A stretch of 11,271 bases of DNA from positions 1 to 11,271 of the forward strand of contig CAMTFT010000020.1 of assembly GCA_947071365.1 (NCBI GenBank), read 5' to 3'. The number at the start of each line of letters is the position of its first letter. Positions within the stretch are counted from its first letter, which is position 1. Position numbers and translations under genes: made by a program. Source of the DNA: an uncultured bacterium. Its GTDB lineage: Bacteria > Bacillota > Clostridia > Lachnospirales > Lachnospiraceae. The notes beneath the pieces were generated by a model, which had not been told where the DNA came from, did no database searches, and saw only the letters and a program-made list of their open reading frames with translations. Below are positions 1-6,117 of this stretch, one piece after another.

Positions 1-47
1 CTACACCTATTAAGTCGTCGGCAGCGTCAGATGTGTATAAGAGACAG
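1..47 (+). other. Illumina Nextera adapter left on the contig end (artefact)
   Basis: Positions 1-6 are the end of the P5 flow-cell sequence (CTACAC). Positions 7-14 (CTATTAAG) match, from memory, the Nextera XT i5 index S518. Positions 15-28 are the Nextera read-1 primer part (TCGTCGGCAGCGTC). Positions 29-47 are the 19-bp Tn5 mosaic end (AGATGTGTATAAGAGACAG). Translated, the mosaic end gives the well-known artefact peptide MCIRDS at the start of a false ORF. Genomic sequence begins at 48. This is library-preparation sequence and not a natural transposon end. Confidence 0.98.
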
Positions 48-1200
48 CGGCGAAGTCGAATCCGCTGAATGTGCCACTAACGCTGCTGCTGTCGGCGGTT
101 TCACCACCTGCATCGATATGCCGAACAACGTACCTACTATATTAAATGCAGAGCGTTTCTATAAGAAGCTGGAACGTGTAAAAAATGAGTGTATGGTTGA
201 CTATGCACTGTACGGAGCCCTTGTCAAGGACAATCAGTCCGAGCTGGAAGCGATGCATGACGCTGGCGCTGTTGCTTTTAAATCCTTCCTTCACTGTGGA
301 GGCGGGGATTTTACATACCCAACCATGTATGAAGCTAAAATGGCTATGGATGCCATCCGCAAATTTAACGGACTGGCTGCTTTCCACTGCGAAGACACTA
401 CTATCAATGAAGGACTGCTGCAGAAAATGATTCAGGAAAAGCTCAATTCACGTCAGGCTTTTCTTGACAGCAGACCTGTTTACTCAGAAGTAATGGCTTC
501 AAAAAACATTATTGAACTTGCAAAAGCTACCGGCTGCCGTGTGCAGATCTGTCATGTAAGCCATCCTGAAGTAGCACAGGCTATTGCGGATGCAAAAAAA
601 CAGGGAGTCGATGTAACCGGTGAAACATGCGTACATTACCTTGTATTTACAGAACAAGACCTCCTTGAAAAAGGCTGCCTGTACAAGTGTGCGCCTCCAC
701 TCCGCAGCCAGGAAGCAAGTGATGAACTTTGGAAATACGTAGAAGACGGAACACTTTCCTGTGTCGCTTCTGATCACTCCGCAGGGCTTCCTGACCAAAG
801 AGATGACTCTCTGCATCCCGTTTATGAGCTCGGAAACGGAATCAGCGGTATCCAGACGGTGCTCCAGTCATTCTTCAATAAGGCCGTACATATCCGCGGT
901 AACTCCCCTACTCTAATCACCAGACGTATGAGCGCGGATCCGGCACGCCGCTTCGGACTTTACGGAAAGAAAGGCGCTATCAAACCTGGTTTTGACGCGG
1001 ATCTCGTTATTCTCGACCCGGAAAAGGAATGGGAGGTAACAGCCGAAAGTCTATGCTATCTCCAGAAATTCTCCGCATTCGTAGGCACCACAGGAAAAGG
1101 TCTCCCCGTGCTTACCATGCTGCGCGGAAAAGTTATCGCCAAAGATTACAAACCATGCACCGAACATGGTTATGCAGAATTTGTAAAAGCAATCAATTAA
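48..1200 (+). CDS. allB: Allantoinase-like cyclic amidohydrolase (5' partial)
   Basis: A metal-dependent amidohydrolase of the allantoinase/dihydroorotase/hydantoinase group, which opens cyclic amide rings; allantoinase turns allantoin into allantoate in purine breakdown. About 383 codons are present against roughly 450 in E. coli AllB, so some 60-70 N-terminal residues are missing, including the HxH metal motif. The apparent ATG at 31 lies in adapter sequence and is not a start. Visible active-site residues are the lysine expected to be carboxylated in AFKSFLH (codon 280-282), His in FHCED (385-387), His in ICHVS (553-555) and Asp in ASDHS (772-774). SRPVYSEV, CAPPLR, NGISGIQ and the C-terminal QKFSAFVG recall AllB more than dihydroorotase. 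The usual SDHSP is SDHSA here. The next gene begins 18 nt downstream, which suggests one operon. The family is secure; the exact substrate (allantoin or another cyclic ureide or hydantoin) is not. Confidence 0.85.
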
Positions 1201-1218
1201 ATTTCGGAGGAAAGCCGC

Positions 1219-2508
1219 ATGAATCAAACAATCAGCTTCTCCGTCACCGGAGACTCTCTGACAATAAGGCGTTTATGCAAAAACTCCCTGCCGCTTTTGG
1301 AGCTGCAGAAGCTTCTTGCTTCCTCAGACGTCTGCTTTACCAATCTGGAAGCCTCTGTACACAGGTATGAACCGGATATCTATCCGTCCCGTTTCAGCGG
1401 AGGAGACTGGGTAGCCACTTCACCGGAAGTATTATCTGATTTGAAATGGTTCGGCTTCAACTTATTTGGAATACCGAATAATCACAGCATGGACTGGACC
1501 CACAACGGGCTGGTTCGCACCATTGAGAATCTTGAGCAAGCGGATGTTGTCTTCGCAGGAGTCGGTCGCAACTTCGCTGAAGCCTGCGCGCCGCGTTATC
1601 TGGAGACCCCCGGGGGCAGAATCGCGTTAATTGCCTGCAATTCTTCTTTTGAGCCGTGGCATATGGCAGGCGAGCAGCGCAGGGACATTCACGGAAGGCC
1701 CGGTATTTTCGGCATTGAATTTGACCGTATCGCCCTTGTTACCCCGGAAGAGCTGCATACGCTGGAGCAGCTTCACGCAAAACTGAACCGAGAAAATGAT
1801 GGATGGGTAGAAATCGACGGCCAAAAACTGTTCCGCTTCGGCACCTACCTGTATCAAGCCGGTGAGCCTTCTGAAATCACCCGGGTACGGAACCGCAGCT
1901 TATCCGTACTGAAAAGAAGCATCGAGGAAGCAAAACGGCAGGCCGATATTGTGATCGTCAGCATCCATTCCCACGAACGAAAAGCGGACGATCCCCATGT
2001 TCCGGCGAAGTTCCAGACAGATATTGCACATTTTTGTATTGATTGCGGGGCGCACGCCTTTTTTGCCCATGGCCCGCACGTACTTCGCGGAATCGAGGTG
2101 TATCACGGTCAGCCTATCTTCCACGGGCTTGGAAACTTTTTCTACCAGTGTGAGCTGCTTCCGAAGGCGCCCTCTGAATTTTACTCCAAATTTGCAGAGT
2201 TTGGCGCAGAAGCATGTACCGCTGATGTGTATGATTACCGGGTGAATAACGGCGGCATCCTGGGAGAAACGAATCCTGACTACTTCTATTCTGCTATTGC
2301 ACAGTTCACATTGGAGAATGGAACACTTAAGCAGATAAAGGTCTATCCGGTTTCTCTTCAGTTCCAATCTCACCGGGCTGCCAAAGGAACGCCCGTACTG
2401 GCTGAAGGAGCGGAAGCCGATATCATTCTTGCAAAGCTGGAAGAAATGTCTGCATGGTATGGCACAACATTCCACAGAGAAACAGATCATCTGGCACTGA
2501 CGATTTAA
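1219..2508 (+). CDS. CapA-family (PGA_cap) metallophosphoesterase-like protein
   Basis: A 429-aa protein of the CapA/PgsA-like family, a calcineurin-type metallophosphoesterase fold named after poly-gamma-glutamate capsule proteins. The motifs run in family order: GD at residues 11-12, NLE at 42-44, NNH at 87-89 followed by D92, SIHSHE at 248-253, AHGPHVLRGIE at about 283-293, and GLGNFF at 303-308. These are the usual metal-ligand positions. It has no signal peptide or membrane segment, unlike capsule-making CapA proteins, so a cytoplasmic enzyme is more likely than a capsule role. GGAGG at 1206-1210, 8 nt before the ATG, fixes the start. It lies between an allantoinase-like gene and an amidotransferase-like gene, so it may act on the same small-molecule pathway; this is inference. 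A 6-bp inverted repeat (2499-2504/2515-2520) spans its stop codon but lacks a T-run. Confidence 0.85.
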   Translation: MNQTISFSVTGDSLTIRRLCKNSLPLLELQKLLASSDVCFTNLEASVHRYEPDIYPSRFSGGDWVATSPEVLSDLKWFGFNLFGIPNNHSMDWTHNGLVRTIENLEQADVVFAGVGRNFAEACAPRYLETPGGRIALIACNSSFEPWHMAGEQRRDIHGRPGIFGIEFDRIALVTPEELHTLEQLHAKLNRENDGWVEIDGQKLFRFGTYLYQAGEPSEITRVRNRSLSVLKRSIEEAKRQADIVIVSIHSHERKADDPHVPAKFQTDIAHFCIDCGAHAFFAHGPHVLRGIEVYHGQPIFHGLGNFFYQCELLPKAPSEFYSKFAEFGAEACTADVYDYRVNNGGILGETNPDYFYSAIAQFTLENGTLKQIKVYPVSLQFQSHRAAKGTPVLAEGAEADIILAKLEEMSAWYGTTFHRETDHLALTI

Positions 2509-2583
2509 ATACAGATCGTCCGACATGTCCGTATTACTGAAATTGTCATCTTCACTCAACTTATTTTAATTGGAGGAAACAAA

Positions 2584-3336
2584 ATGAAAAAAATATTATT
2601 CATCGGTGAATCCTGGATGGTTCACGTTCAGGAAACAAAAGGCTTTGACGTTTTCACGTATGATTATTATGAAACGGCAACCGAATACATTGAAAAAGCT
2701 CTGACCTGCGGCAGCGACAACTGCTTCGTACACCTGCCAAGCCACCTTGTGGAATCTGATTTCCCGAAGACAGCGGAGGAGCTCGCGCAGTATGACGTGG
2801 TTATGATCAGCGACTGCGGCGCAAACACCTTTAATCTTCCTATGAATACTTTCACGCGCCTCAACAAGAGCGAGAACAAGCTCAAAATGCTTCAGGATTA
2901 CGCTGCAAACGGCGGAGCAGTCGTAATGATCGGCGGATATCTGACCTTCCAGGGAATTGAGGCAAAGGGCGCATACAAGAATACATATATGGAAGAATTA
3001 CTTCCCGTTACGCTTCTGTCCGGCGATGACCGTATGGAGCGCTGCCAGGGTGTTTACCCCACCGTTCTGCTGCCGGAGCATCCGATCCTTGCAAATGTTC
3101 CGAAAGAAAACTGGCCCTGTATCTACGGATACAACAAGCTTCTCCCAAAGAAGAACACGAAAATCGTTGCAGAGGTAGACGGCGATCCGATGATCGTACT
3201 CGGTACGTACGGCAAAGGCAGAGTCTGCGCATACGCAACAGACTGTGCACCGCACTGGTCTCCTGTTGAATTCTGTACCTGGGAAGGTTATGCTCCGCTG
3301 TGGAACAATCTTGTAGACTGGCTGACACGAGAATAA
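2584..3336 (+). CDS. Glutamine amidotransferase-like protein (GATase1-like, former DUF1355)
   Basis: A 250-aa cytoplasmic protein with the Rossmann-like class I glutamine amidotransferase fold: strand KKILFIGES at 2-10, YDVVMISDCGANTF at 70-83, the region that should hold the nucleophile elbow (GGAVVMIGGYLTFQG at 110-124), and a C-terminal stretch with YGKGRVCAYATDCAPHW at 209-225 and LWNNLVDWL at 239-247. This arrangement matches the GATase1-like family formerly called DUF1355. The elbow reads MIGGYLTF and has no cysteine where active amidotransferases have GxCxG, so glutaminase activity is doubtful; a binding or modified catalytic role is possible. GGAGG at 2572-2576 precedes the ATG by 7 nt. 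It follows the CapA-like gene after 75 nt without a clear terminator and probably belongs to the same transcription unit. Its precise function is unknown. Confidence 0.75.
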   Translation: MKKILFIGESWMVHVQETKGFDVFTYDYYETATEYIEKALTCGSDNCFVHLPSHLVESDFPKTAEELAQYDVVMISDCGANTFNLPMNTFTRLNKSENKLKMLQDYAANGGAVVMIGGYLTFQGIEAKGAYKNTYMEELLPVTLLSGDDRMERCQGVYPTVLLPEHPILANVPKENWPCIYGYNKLLPKKNTKIVAEVDGDPMIVLGTYGKGRVCAYATDCAPHWSPVEFCTWEGYAPLWNNLVDWLTRE

Positions 3337-3377
3337 GTAAGTGTATATTTGCCCTATCCGAATGTGCGCCGTAGGGC

Positions 3378-3430
3378 TCACAGAAAAAATCACAGAAAAA
3401 ATTTCTGAACAACATTGATTTTTTCTGTGA
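3378..3430. promoter_or_regulatory. 15-bp inverted repeat plus 12-bp direct repeat over the toxIN promoter
   Basis: TCACAGAAAAAATCA (3378-3392) and TGATTTTTTCTGTGA (3416-3430) are perfect reverse complements with 23 bases between. The motif CACAGAAAAAAT also occurs twice in direct tandem (3379-3390 and 3391-3402). The right arm covers the -35 box (3415-3420) and much of the spacer. It could be an operator for a repressor, or an A/T-rich hairpin at the end of the preceding gene's transcript. No run of Ts follows on the + strand, so it is a poor terminator in that direction. The function is inferred; the repeats are seen directly. Confidence 0.6.
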
Positions 3431-3443
3431 AATCACATATACT
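3415..3443 (+). promoter_or_regulatory. Sigma-A-type promoter of the toxIN module
   Basis: A -35 box TTGATT (3415-3420) and a -10 box TATACT (3438-3443) are separated by exactly 17 bp. Each differs from the vegetative consensus by one or two bases. Transcription should begin at about 3450, just before the leader hairpin and 20 nt before the first antitoxin repeat. This is where type III toxin-antitoxin promoters lie. Confidence 0.8.
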
Positions 3444-3450
3444 AAAGATA

Positions 3451-3466
3451 CAGATAGAGATATCTG
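3451..3466 (+). other. Leader hairpin of the antitoxin RNA
   Basis: CAGATA (3451-3456), GAGA (3457-3460) and TATCTG (3461-3466) form a perfect 6-bp stem closed by a GNRA-type tetraloop. It lies at or within a base or two of the predicted 5' end of the transcript. It may protect the RNA's 5' end from decay or fix the register in which the repeats are processed; both roles are inference. Confidence 0.6.
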
Positions 3467-3470
3467 TGCA

Positions 3471-3578
3471 GCGGTTAGATTGTCCAGTTAAAACAATCGT
3501 TTAAAAGCGGTTAGGCCGTCCAATTAAAACGGTCGTTTAACAGCGGTTAGATTGTCCAACCAAAACAATCGTTTAACA
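3471..3578 (+). repeat. Three tandem 36-bp antitoxin repeats
   Basis: Units are 3471-3506, 3507-3542 and 3543-3578, all exactly 36 bp, each starting GCGGTTAG. Units 1 and 3 contain the stem GATTGT/ACAATC (3478-3483/3493-3498 and 3550-3555/3565-3570). Unit 2 has GGCCGT/ACGGTC (3514-3519/3529-3534). Two base pairs switch from T-A to C-G on both sides and one becomes a G-U wobble, so pairing is kept while sequence changes. A few bases resembling a fourth unit (GCAGT, 3579-3583) run into the terminator. Confidence 0.93.
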
Positions 3579-3580
3579 GC

Positions 3581-3607
3581 AGTGGGTGGCAAGCCACCCA
3601 CTTTTTT
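3581..3607 (+). terminator. Intrinsic terminator between antitoxin RNA and toxin gene
   Basis: AGTGGGTGGC (3581-3590) and GCCACCCACT (3593-3602) form a GC-rich stem of 9-10 bp with a tight CAAG loop, followed directly by six Ts (3602-3607). The toxN ribosome binding site begins 8 nt later. In characterised type III modules this terminator stops most transcripts, giving excess antitoxin RNA and only some read-through mRNA for the toxin. Confidence 0.92.
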
Positions 3608-3623
3608 ACTTTACGGAGGTTAT

Positions 3624-4139
3624 ATGAATTGGTATGTCGTAGATAAAGATTATATCAAATACTTGATCCAGTTCGATTCCCGCGTAGGATATGTCGAATA
3701 TGGGGAAAAACTGAAATTGCATGTTGGTGTTTTATTGACAGTAAATGGCTACCACTATTACGTTCCAATTTCTTCAGCTAAACCCAAACATCAGCGTATG
3801 TCCAACAGTCTGGACTTTCATAAACTTCAGGATAATGACACCGGTTATTTATATGCGGTGCTGAATCTGAACAATATGATCCCTGTCCCTGATACCTGTA
3901 TCACACAGTTAAAGTATAATCAGATCGAGCAATTTCGTTCTTTCAGTAGTGAAAAAGAGAAAAACGATTATATATACCTGCTCCAGAAAGAAAAAGCCAT
4001 TATAGACAGCATGCAGTCTACCATACAACGCAAAGCAGAGAAATTGTATGCCAAATGCCTTCGTATCCCCGATTCTTCCCTCGCCTCCAGATGTTGCAAT
4101 TTCAAATTGCTGGAGGAAAAAAGCAGTACATACTCATAA
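3624..4139 (+). CDS. toxN: ToxN/AbiQ-family type III toxin, endoribonuclease
   Basis: A 171-aa toxin, the same length as Pectobacterium ToxN, expected to cut RNA in the cytoplasm unless held by its repeat-RNA antitoxin. Family features in order: YIKYLIQFDSRV at 10-21, HVGVLLTVNGYHYYVPISSAKPKH at 33-56 (in two parts: the beta-strand, then the SSAKPK active-site loop matching TSPKK of ToxN), LDFHKL at 63-68, LYAVLNLNNMIPVP at 76-89, a helical stretch at about 110-145, and the C-terminal NFKLLEEK at 159-166. No frameshift or truncation is seen. The ATG at 3624 is chosen because GGAGG (3615-3619) sits just upstream; an in-frame TTG at 3552 would read through the antitoxin repeat and terminator. 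Lines sampled within the gene are about 33-43% G+C, below the ABC genes nearby, fitting horizontal gain. Known relatives cause abortive infection by phage, which is the likely role here. Confidence 0.93.
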   Translation: MNWYVVDKDYIKYLIQFDSRVGYVEYGEKLKLHVGVLLTVNGYHYYVPISSAKPKHQRMSNSLDFHKLQDNDTGYLYAVLNLNNMIPVPDTCITQLKYNQIEQFRSFSSEKEKNDYIYLLQKEKAIIDSMQSTIQRKAEKLYAKCLRIPDSSLASRCCNFKLLEEKSSTYS

Positions 4140-4187
4140 AAAACAGACAGTTTCTACAGCCTGTCACGGCCTAAAAACTGTCTGTTT
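4138..4187. terminator. Convergent terminator between toxN and the transketolase operon
   Basis: AAACAGACAGTTT (4141-4153) and AAACTGTCTGTTT (4175-4187) are perfect 13-bp arms around a 21-nt loop. Read on the - strand, the second arm ends in six Ts (complement of 4138-4143), so it is a strong terminator for the transketolase genes. On the + strand the tail is only TTTAAT, so it is weaker for toxN. The - strand T-run overlaps the toxN stop codon. Confidence 0.85.
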
Positions 4188-4271
4188 AATAAAGTCTATC
4201 TTTCAGCTCATTTAAGATTCACGATCCCATGTGCCAGATACCTGTCACATATCGCCTTCTATACCCGCTCT

Positions 4272-5210
4272 TTACAGCCAGGCTTTGATCTGCTCGTAAA
4301 CTCCAGCGCCATCCAGCTTATACTTCGCAAGAAGTGCTGCTGCCGGGCCTGACTCACCGTAAACATCGTTCACACCAATTCTCAGAACCGGTGTCGGAGC
4401 CTTTGCGGAAAGTGCTTCGCAGACTGCTCCGCCGAGACCGCCGATGATGGAGTGCTCTTCTACGGTAACTACCTTGCCGGTAGCCTTTGCTGCTTCTACT
4501 ACAAGCTCTTCATCCAGCGGCTTGATTGTGTGGATATTGATGACCTTTGCGGATACGCCGTCCTTAGCCAGCATCTCGGCTGCTTCCAGGGAGCTGTTTA
4601 CACAAAGTCCTGTAGCGATGATGGTCACGTCCGTACCTTCTCTTAAGGTAACACCCTTGCCGATCTCGAATTTGTAATCCGGATCTGTATTGATAACCGG
4701 AACTGCCAGACGTCCAAAACGAAGGTAAACCGGTCCTTCATATTCGTAAGCTGCCTTTACGGCTGCTCTTGCTTCCACGTCATCAGACGGATTGATGATA
4801 ACCATGCCCGGAATCGTACGCATCAGAGCAAGGTCTTCATTACACTGGTGGGTAGCGCCGTCTTCACCAACGGAGATACCAGCGTGAGTTGCACCGATCT
4901 TTACGTTGAGGTGCGGATATCCAACGGAGTTTCTGATCTGCTCAAATGCTCTTCCTGCTGCGAACATTGCGAAGGTACTTGCGAACGGAACCTTGCCTGC
5001 TGTAGCAAGACCTGCTGCGATGCCTACCATGTTGCTCTCTGCGATACCGCAGTCGATGTGTCTTTCCGGGAATGCTTTCTTGAATACTCCCGTCTTTGTA
5101 GCTCCTGCAAGGTCAGCGTCAAGAACTACAAGATTGTCGTGCTGAGCACCAAGTTCTGCAAGAGCGTTACCGTAGCTCTCTCTTGTGGCGATTTTCTTTA
5201 CTTCTGACAT
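4272..5210 (-). CDS. Transketolase, C-terminal subunit (pyrimidine-binding and C-terminal domains)
   Basis: A 312-aa protein forming the second half of a split transketolase, which moves two-carbon ketol units between sugar phosphates in the non-oxidative pentose phosphate pathway (EC 2.2.1.1), in the cytoplasm. The pyrimidine-binding domain holds the conserved glutamate in GIAESNMVGIAAG (E58), which activates thiamine diphosphate, then FASTFAMFAAGRAFEQIR at 77-93 (mid-domain core) and GEDGATHQ at 115-122. The transketolase C-terminal domain starts near 185 (GKGVTLREGTDVTIIATG) and ends with VYEQIKAWL. Its start overlaps the end of the upstream subunit gene by 13 nt, and GGGGGA lies a few bases before the ATG, so the two are translationally linked and should form a heteromer. 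Such split enzymes are common in Clostridia and archaea. The same fold is used by 1-deoxyxylulose-5-phosphate synthase, but that enzyme is a single chain. Confidence 0.93.
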   Translation of the reverse strand: MSEVKKIATRESYGNALAELGAQHDNLVVLDADLAGATKTGVFKKAFPERHIDCGIAESNMVGIAAGLATAGKVPFASTFAMFAAGRAFEQIRNSVGYPHLNVKIGATHAGISVGEDGATHQCNEDLALMRTIPGMVIINPSDDVEARAAVKAAYEYEGPVYLRFGRLAVPVINTDPDYKFEIGKGVTLREGTDVTIIATGLCVNSSLEAAEMLAKDGVSAKVINIHTIKPLDEELVVEAAKATGKVVTVEEHSIIGGLGGAVCEALSAKAPTPVLRIGVNDVYGESGPAAALLAKYKLDGAGVYEQIKAWL

Positions 5211-6037
5211 AATGCTTCCCCCACTTTCTCTAAGTCTGCCATAGCAATTGCATACTGCTCATCGTTCGGAGCTGTTCCATGCCATGATGCCTGATTCTCC
5301 ATAAAGGATACACCTTTACCTTTGACGGTCTTCATGATAATAGCCACTGGCTTGCCTTCTACCTTCTTTGCCTCAGCAAATGCTGCAGCAAGCTGCTCCA
5401 TGTCATTTCCGTCTGCCACGTTGATTACATGGAAATTGAAGGCTTCAAACTTCTTGTCGATCGGGTACGGAGAACATACGTCTGCCACGTTTCCGTCAAT
5501 CTGAAGTCCGTTGTTGTCCACGATGACTGTAAGGTTGTCCAGCTTTCTGTGGCCTGCGAACATGGCAGCCTCCCAAACCTGGCCTTCCTGAATCTCGCCG
5601 TCACCGAGAAGTGTATATACGTGATAGGACTTTCCATCCAGCTTTCCTGCCATAGCCATACCAACTGCTGCAGAAATGCCCTGTCCAAGGGAACCTGAAG
5701 ACATATCTACGCCCGGAAGGTGCTGCATACACGGATGGCCCTGGAGATGTGAACCGATGTGGCGCAGTGTCACCATATCCTCTACCGGGAAAAATCCTCT
5801 GTGAGCCATAGCTGCATAGTAACCCGGTGCCGTGTGGCCTTTAGAGAGAACGAAACGGTCTCTGTCCGGATTCTTCGGATCCTTCGGGTCAATATTCATC
5901 TCTTCAAAATAGAGATACGTAAACAGGTCTGCTGCAGAAAGCGATCCGCCCGGATGTCCGGCCTTTGCGCTGTGTACACCTGTCACGATACTTTTACGAA
6001 CTTCGTTCGCCATTTTCTGTAATTCCAGTGTCGTCAT
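5198..6037 (-). CDS. Transketolase, N-terminal subunit (thiamine diphosphate-binding)
   Basis: A 279-aa first half of the split transketolase. It carries the pyrophosphate-binding domain: SAKAGHPGGS (H28), LSKGHTAPGYYA (H68), MSSGSLGQG at 112-120, and the thiamine diphosphate/magnesium motif GDGEIQEG at 145-152 ending in NN at 175-176. These match transketolase N-terminal domains, and every key residue is intact. The start at 6037 (MTTLELQKMANEV) is preferred because homologues begin here and AAGGAAAGG lies upstream; a GTG at 6088 would add 17 unlikely residues and would fall inside the -10 region and leader. It is the first gene of the two-gene operon and supplies the cofactor site at the interface with the second subunit. 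Confidence 0.94.
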   Translation of the reverse strand: MTTLELQKMANEVRKSIVTGVHSAKAGHPGGSLSAADLFTYLYFEEMNIDPKDPKNPDRDRFVLSKGHTAPGYYAAMAHRGFFPVEDMVTLRHIGSHLQGHPCMQHLPGVDMSSGSLGQGISAAVGMAMAGKLDGKSYHVYTLLGDGEIQEGQVWEAAMFAGHRKLDNLTVIVDNNGLQIDGNVADVCSPYPIDKKFEAFNFHVINVADGNDMEQLAAAFAEAKKVEGKPVAIIMKTVKGKGVSFMENQASWHGTAPNDEQYAIAMADLEKVGEALCQK

Positions 6038-6079
6038 AATGGTTAGTACCTTTCCTTTCTTTTTAAATATGCTTCTTTT

Positions 6080-6108
6080 ATCATACACTTTTTTCGCGTA
6101 TTCGTCCA
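6080..6108 (-). promoter_or_regulatory. Probable promoter of the transketolase operon
   Basis: On the - strand, TGGACG (complement of 6103-6108) serves as a -35 and TATGAT (complement of 6080-6085) as a -10, with 17 bp between. The -10 is one base from consensus; the -35 matches four of six. Transcription would begin near 6073, leaving a leader of about 36 nt before the ATG at 6037. The three repeats at 6118-6180 lie directly upstream of the -35. Confidence 0.55.
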
Positions 6109-6117
6109 GTTATTTCT

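Larger units (their letters stand above)
3450..3607 (+). ncRNA. toxI: Type III antitoxin RNA (ToxI/AntiQ-like)
   Basis: A short RNA running from the predicted start near 3450 to the terminator at 3602-3607. It holds a leader hairpin (3451-3466) and three tandem 36-nt repeats (3471-3578). In known ToxIN/AbiQ systems the toxin cuts such an RNA into single repeat units, which fold and bind the toxin in a closed RNA-protein ring that blocks its ribonuclease activity. The 36-nt unit length equals that of Pectobacterium ToxI, which has about five and a half copies; AntiQ of the lactococcal AbiQ system has just under three. The order promoter, repeats, terminator, toxin gene is diagnostic. The repeat sequence itself does not match the ToxI or AntiQ units I remember, so it may be a distinct antitoxin sequence type. 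The exact ends are not known. Confidence 0.9.

Noticed and set aside
29..47. Natural Tn5-like transposon end
   Set aside because: It is flanked by the complete Nextera primer and an index sequence, so it is a library artefact.
31..48. ATG at 31 as start of the amidohydrolase
   Set aside because: It lies in the Tn5 mosaic end of the sequencing adapter, and homologues need about 60-70 more N-terminal residues.
3351..3377. GCCCTA/TAGGGC inverted repeat as terminator of the GATase-like gene
   Set aside because: The stem is only 6 bp with a long loop and no T-run follows on the + strand, so termination is not convincing.
3471..3578. CRISPR array with 36-bp repeats
   Set aside because: The 36-bp units are directly joined with no spacers, differ from each other with compensatory changes, and are followed by a terminator and a ToxN-like gene. 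They are antitoxin repeats.
6038..6088. GTG at 6088 as start of the transketolase N-terminal subunit
   Set aside because: The extra 17 residues are not part of the family, and the codon lies at the edge of the predicted -10 box, upstream of the likely transcription start.
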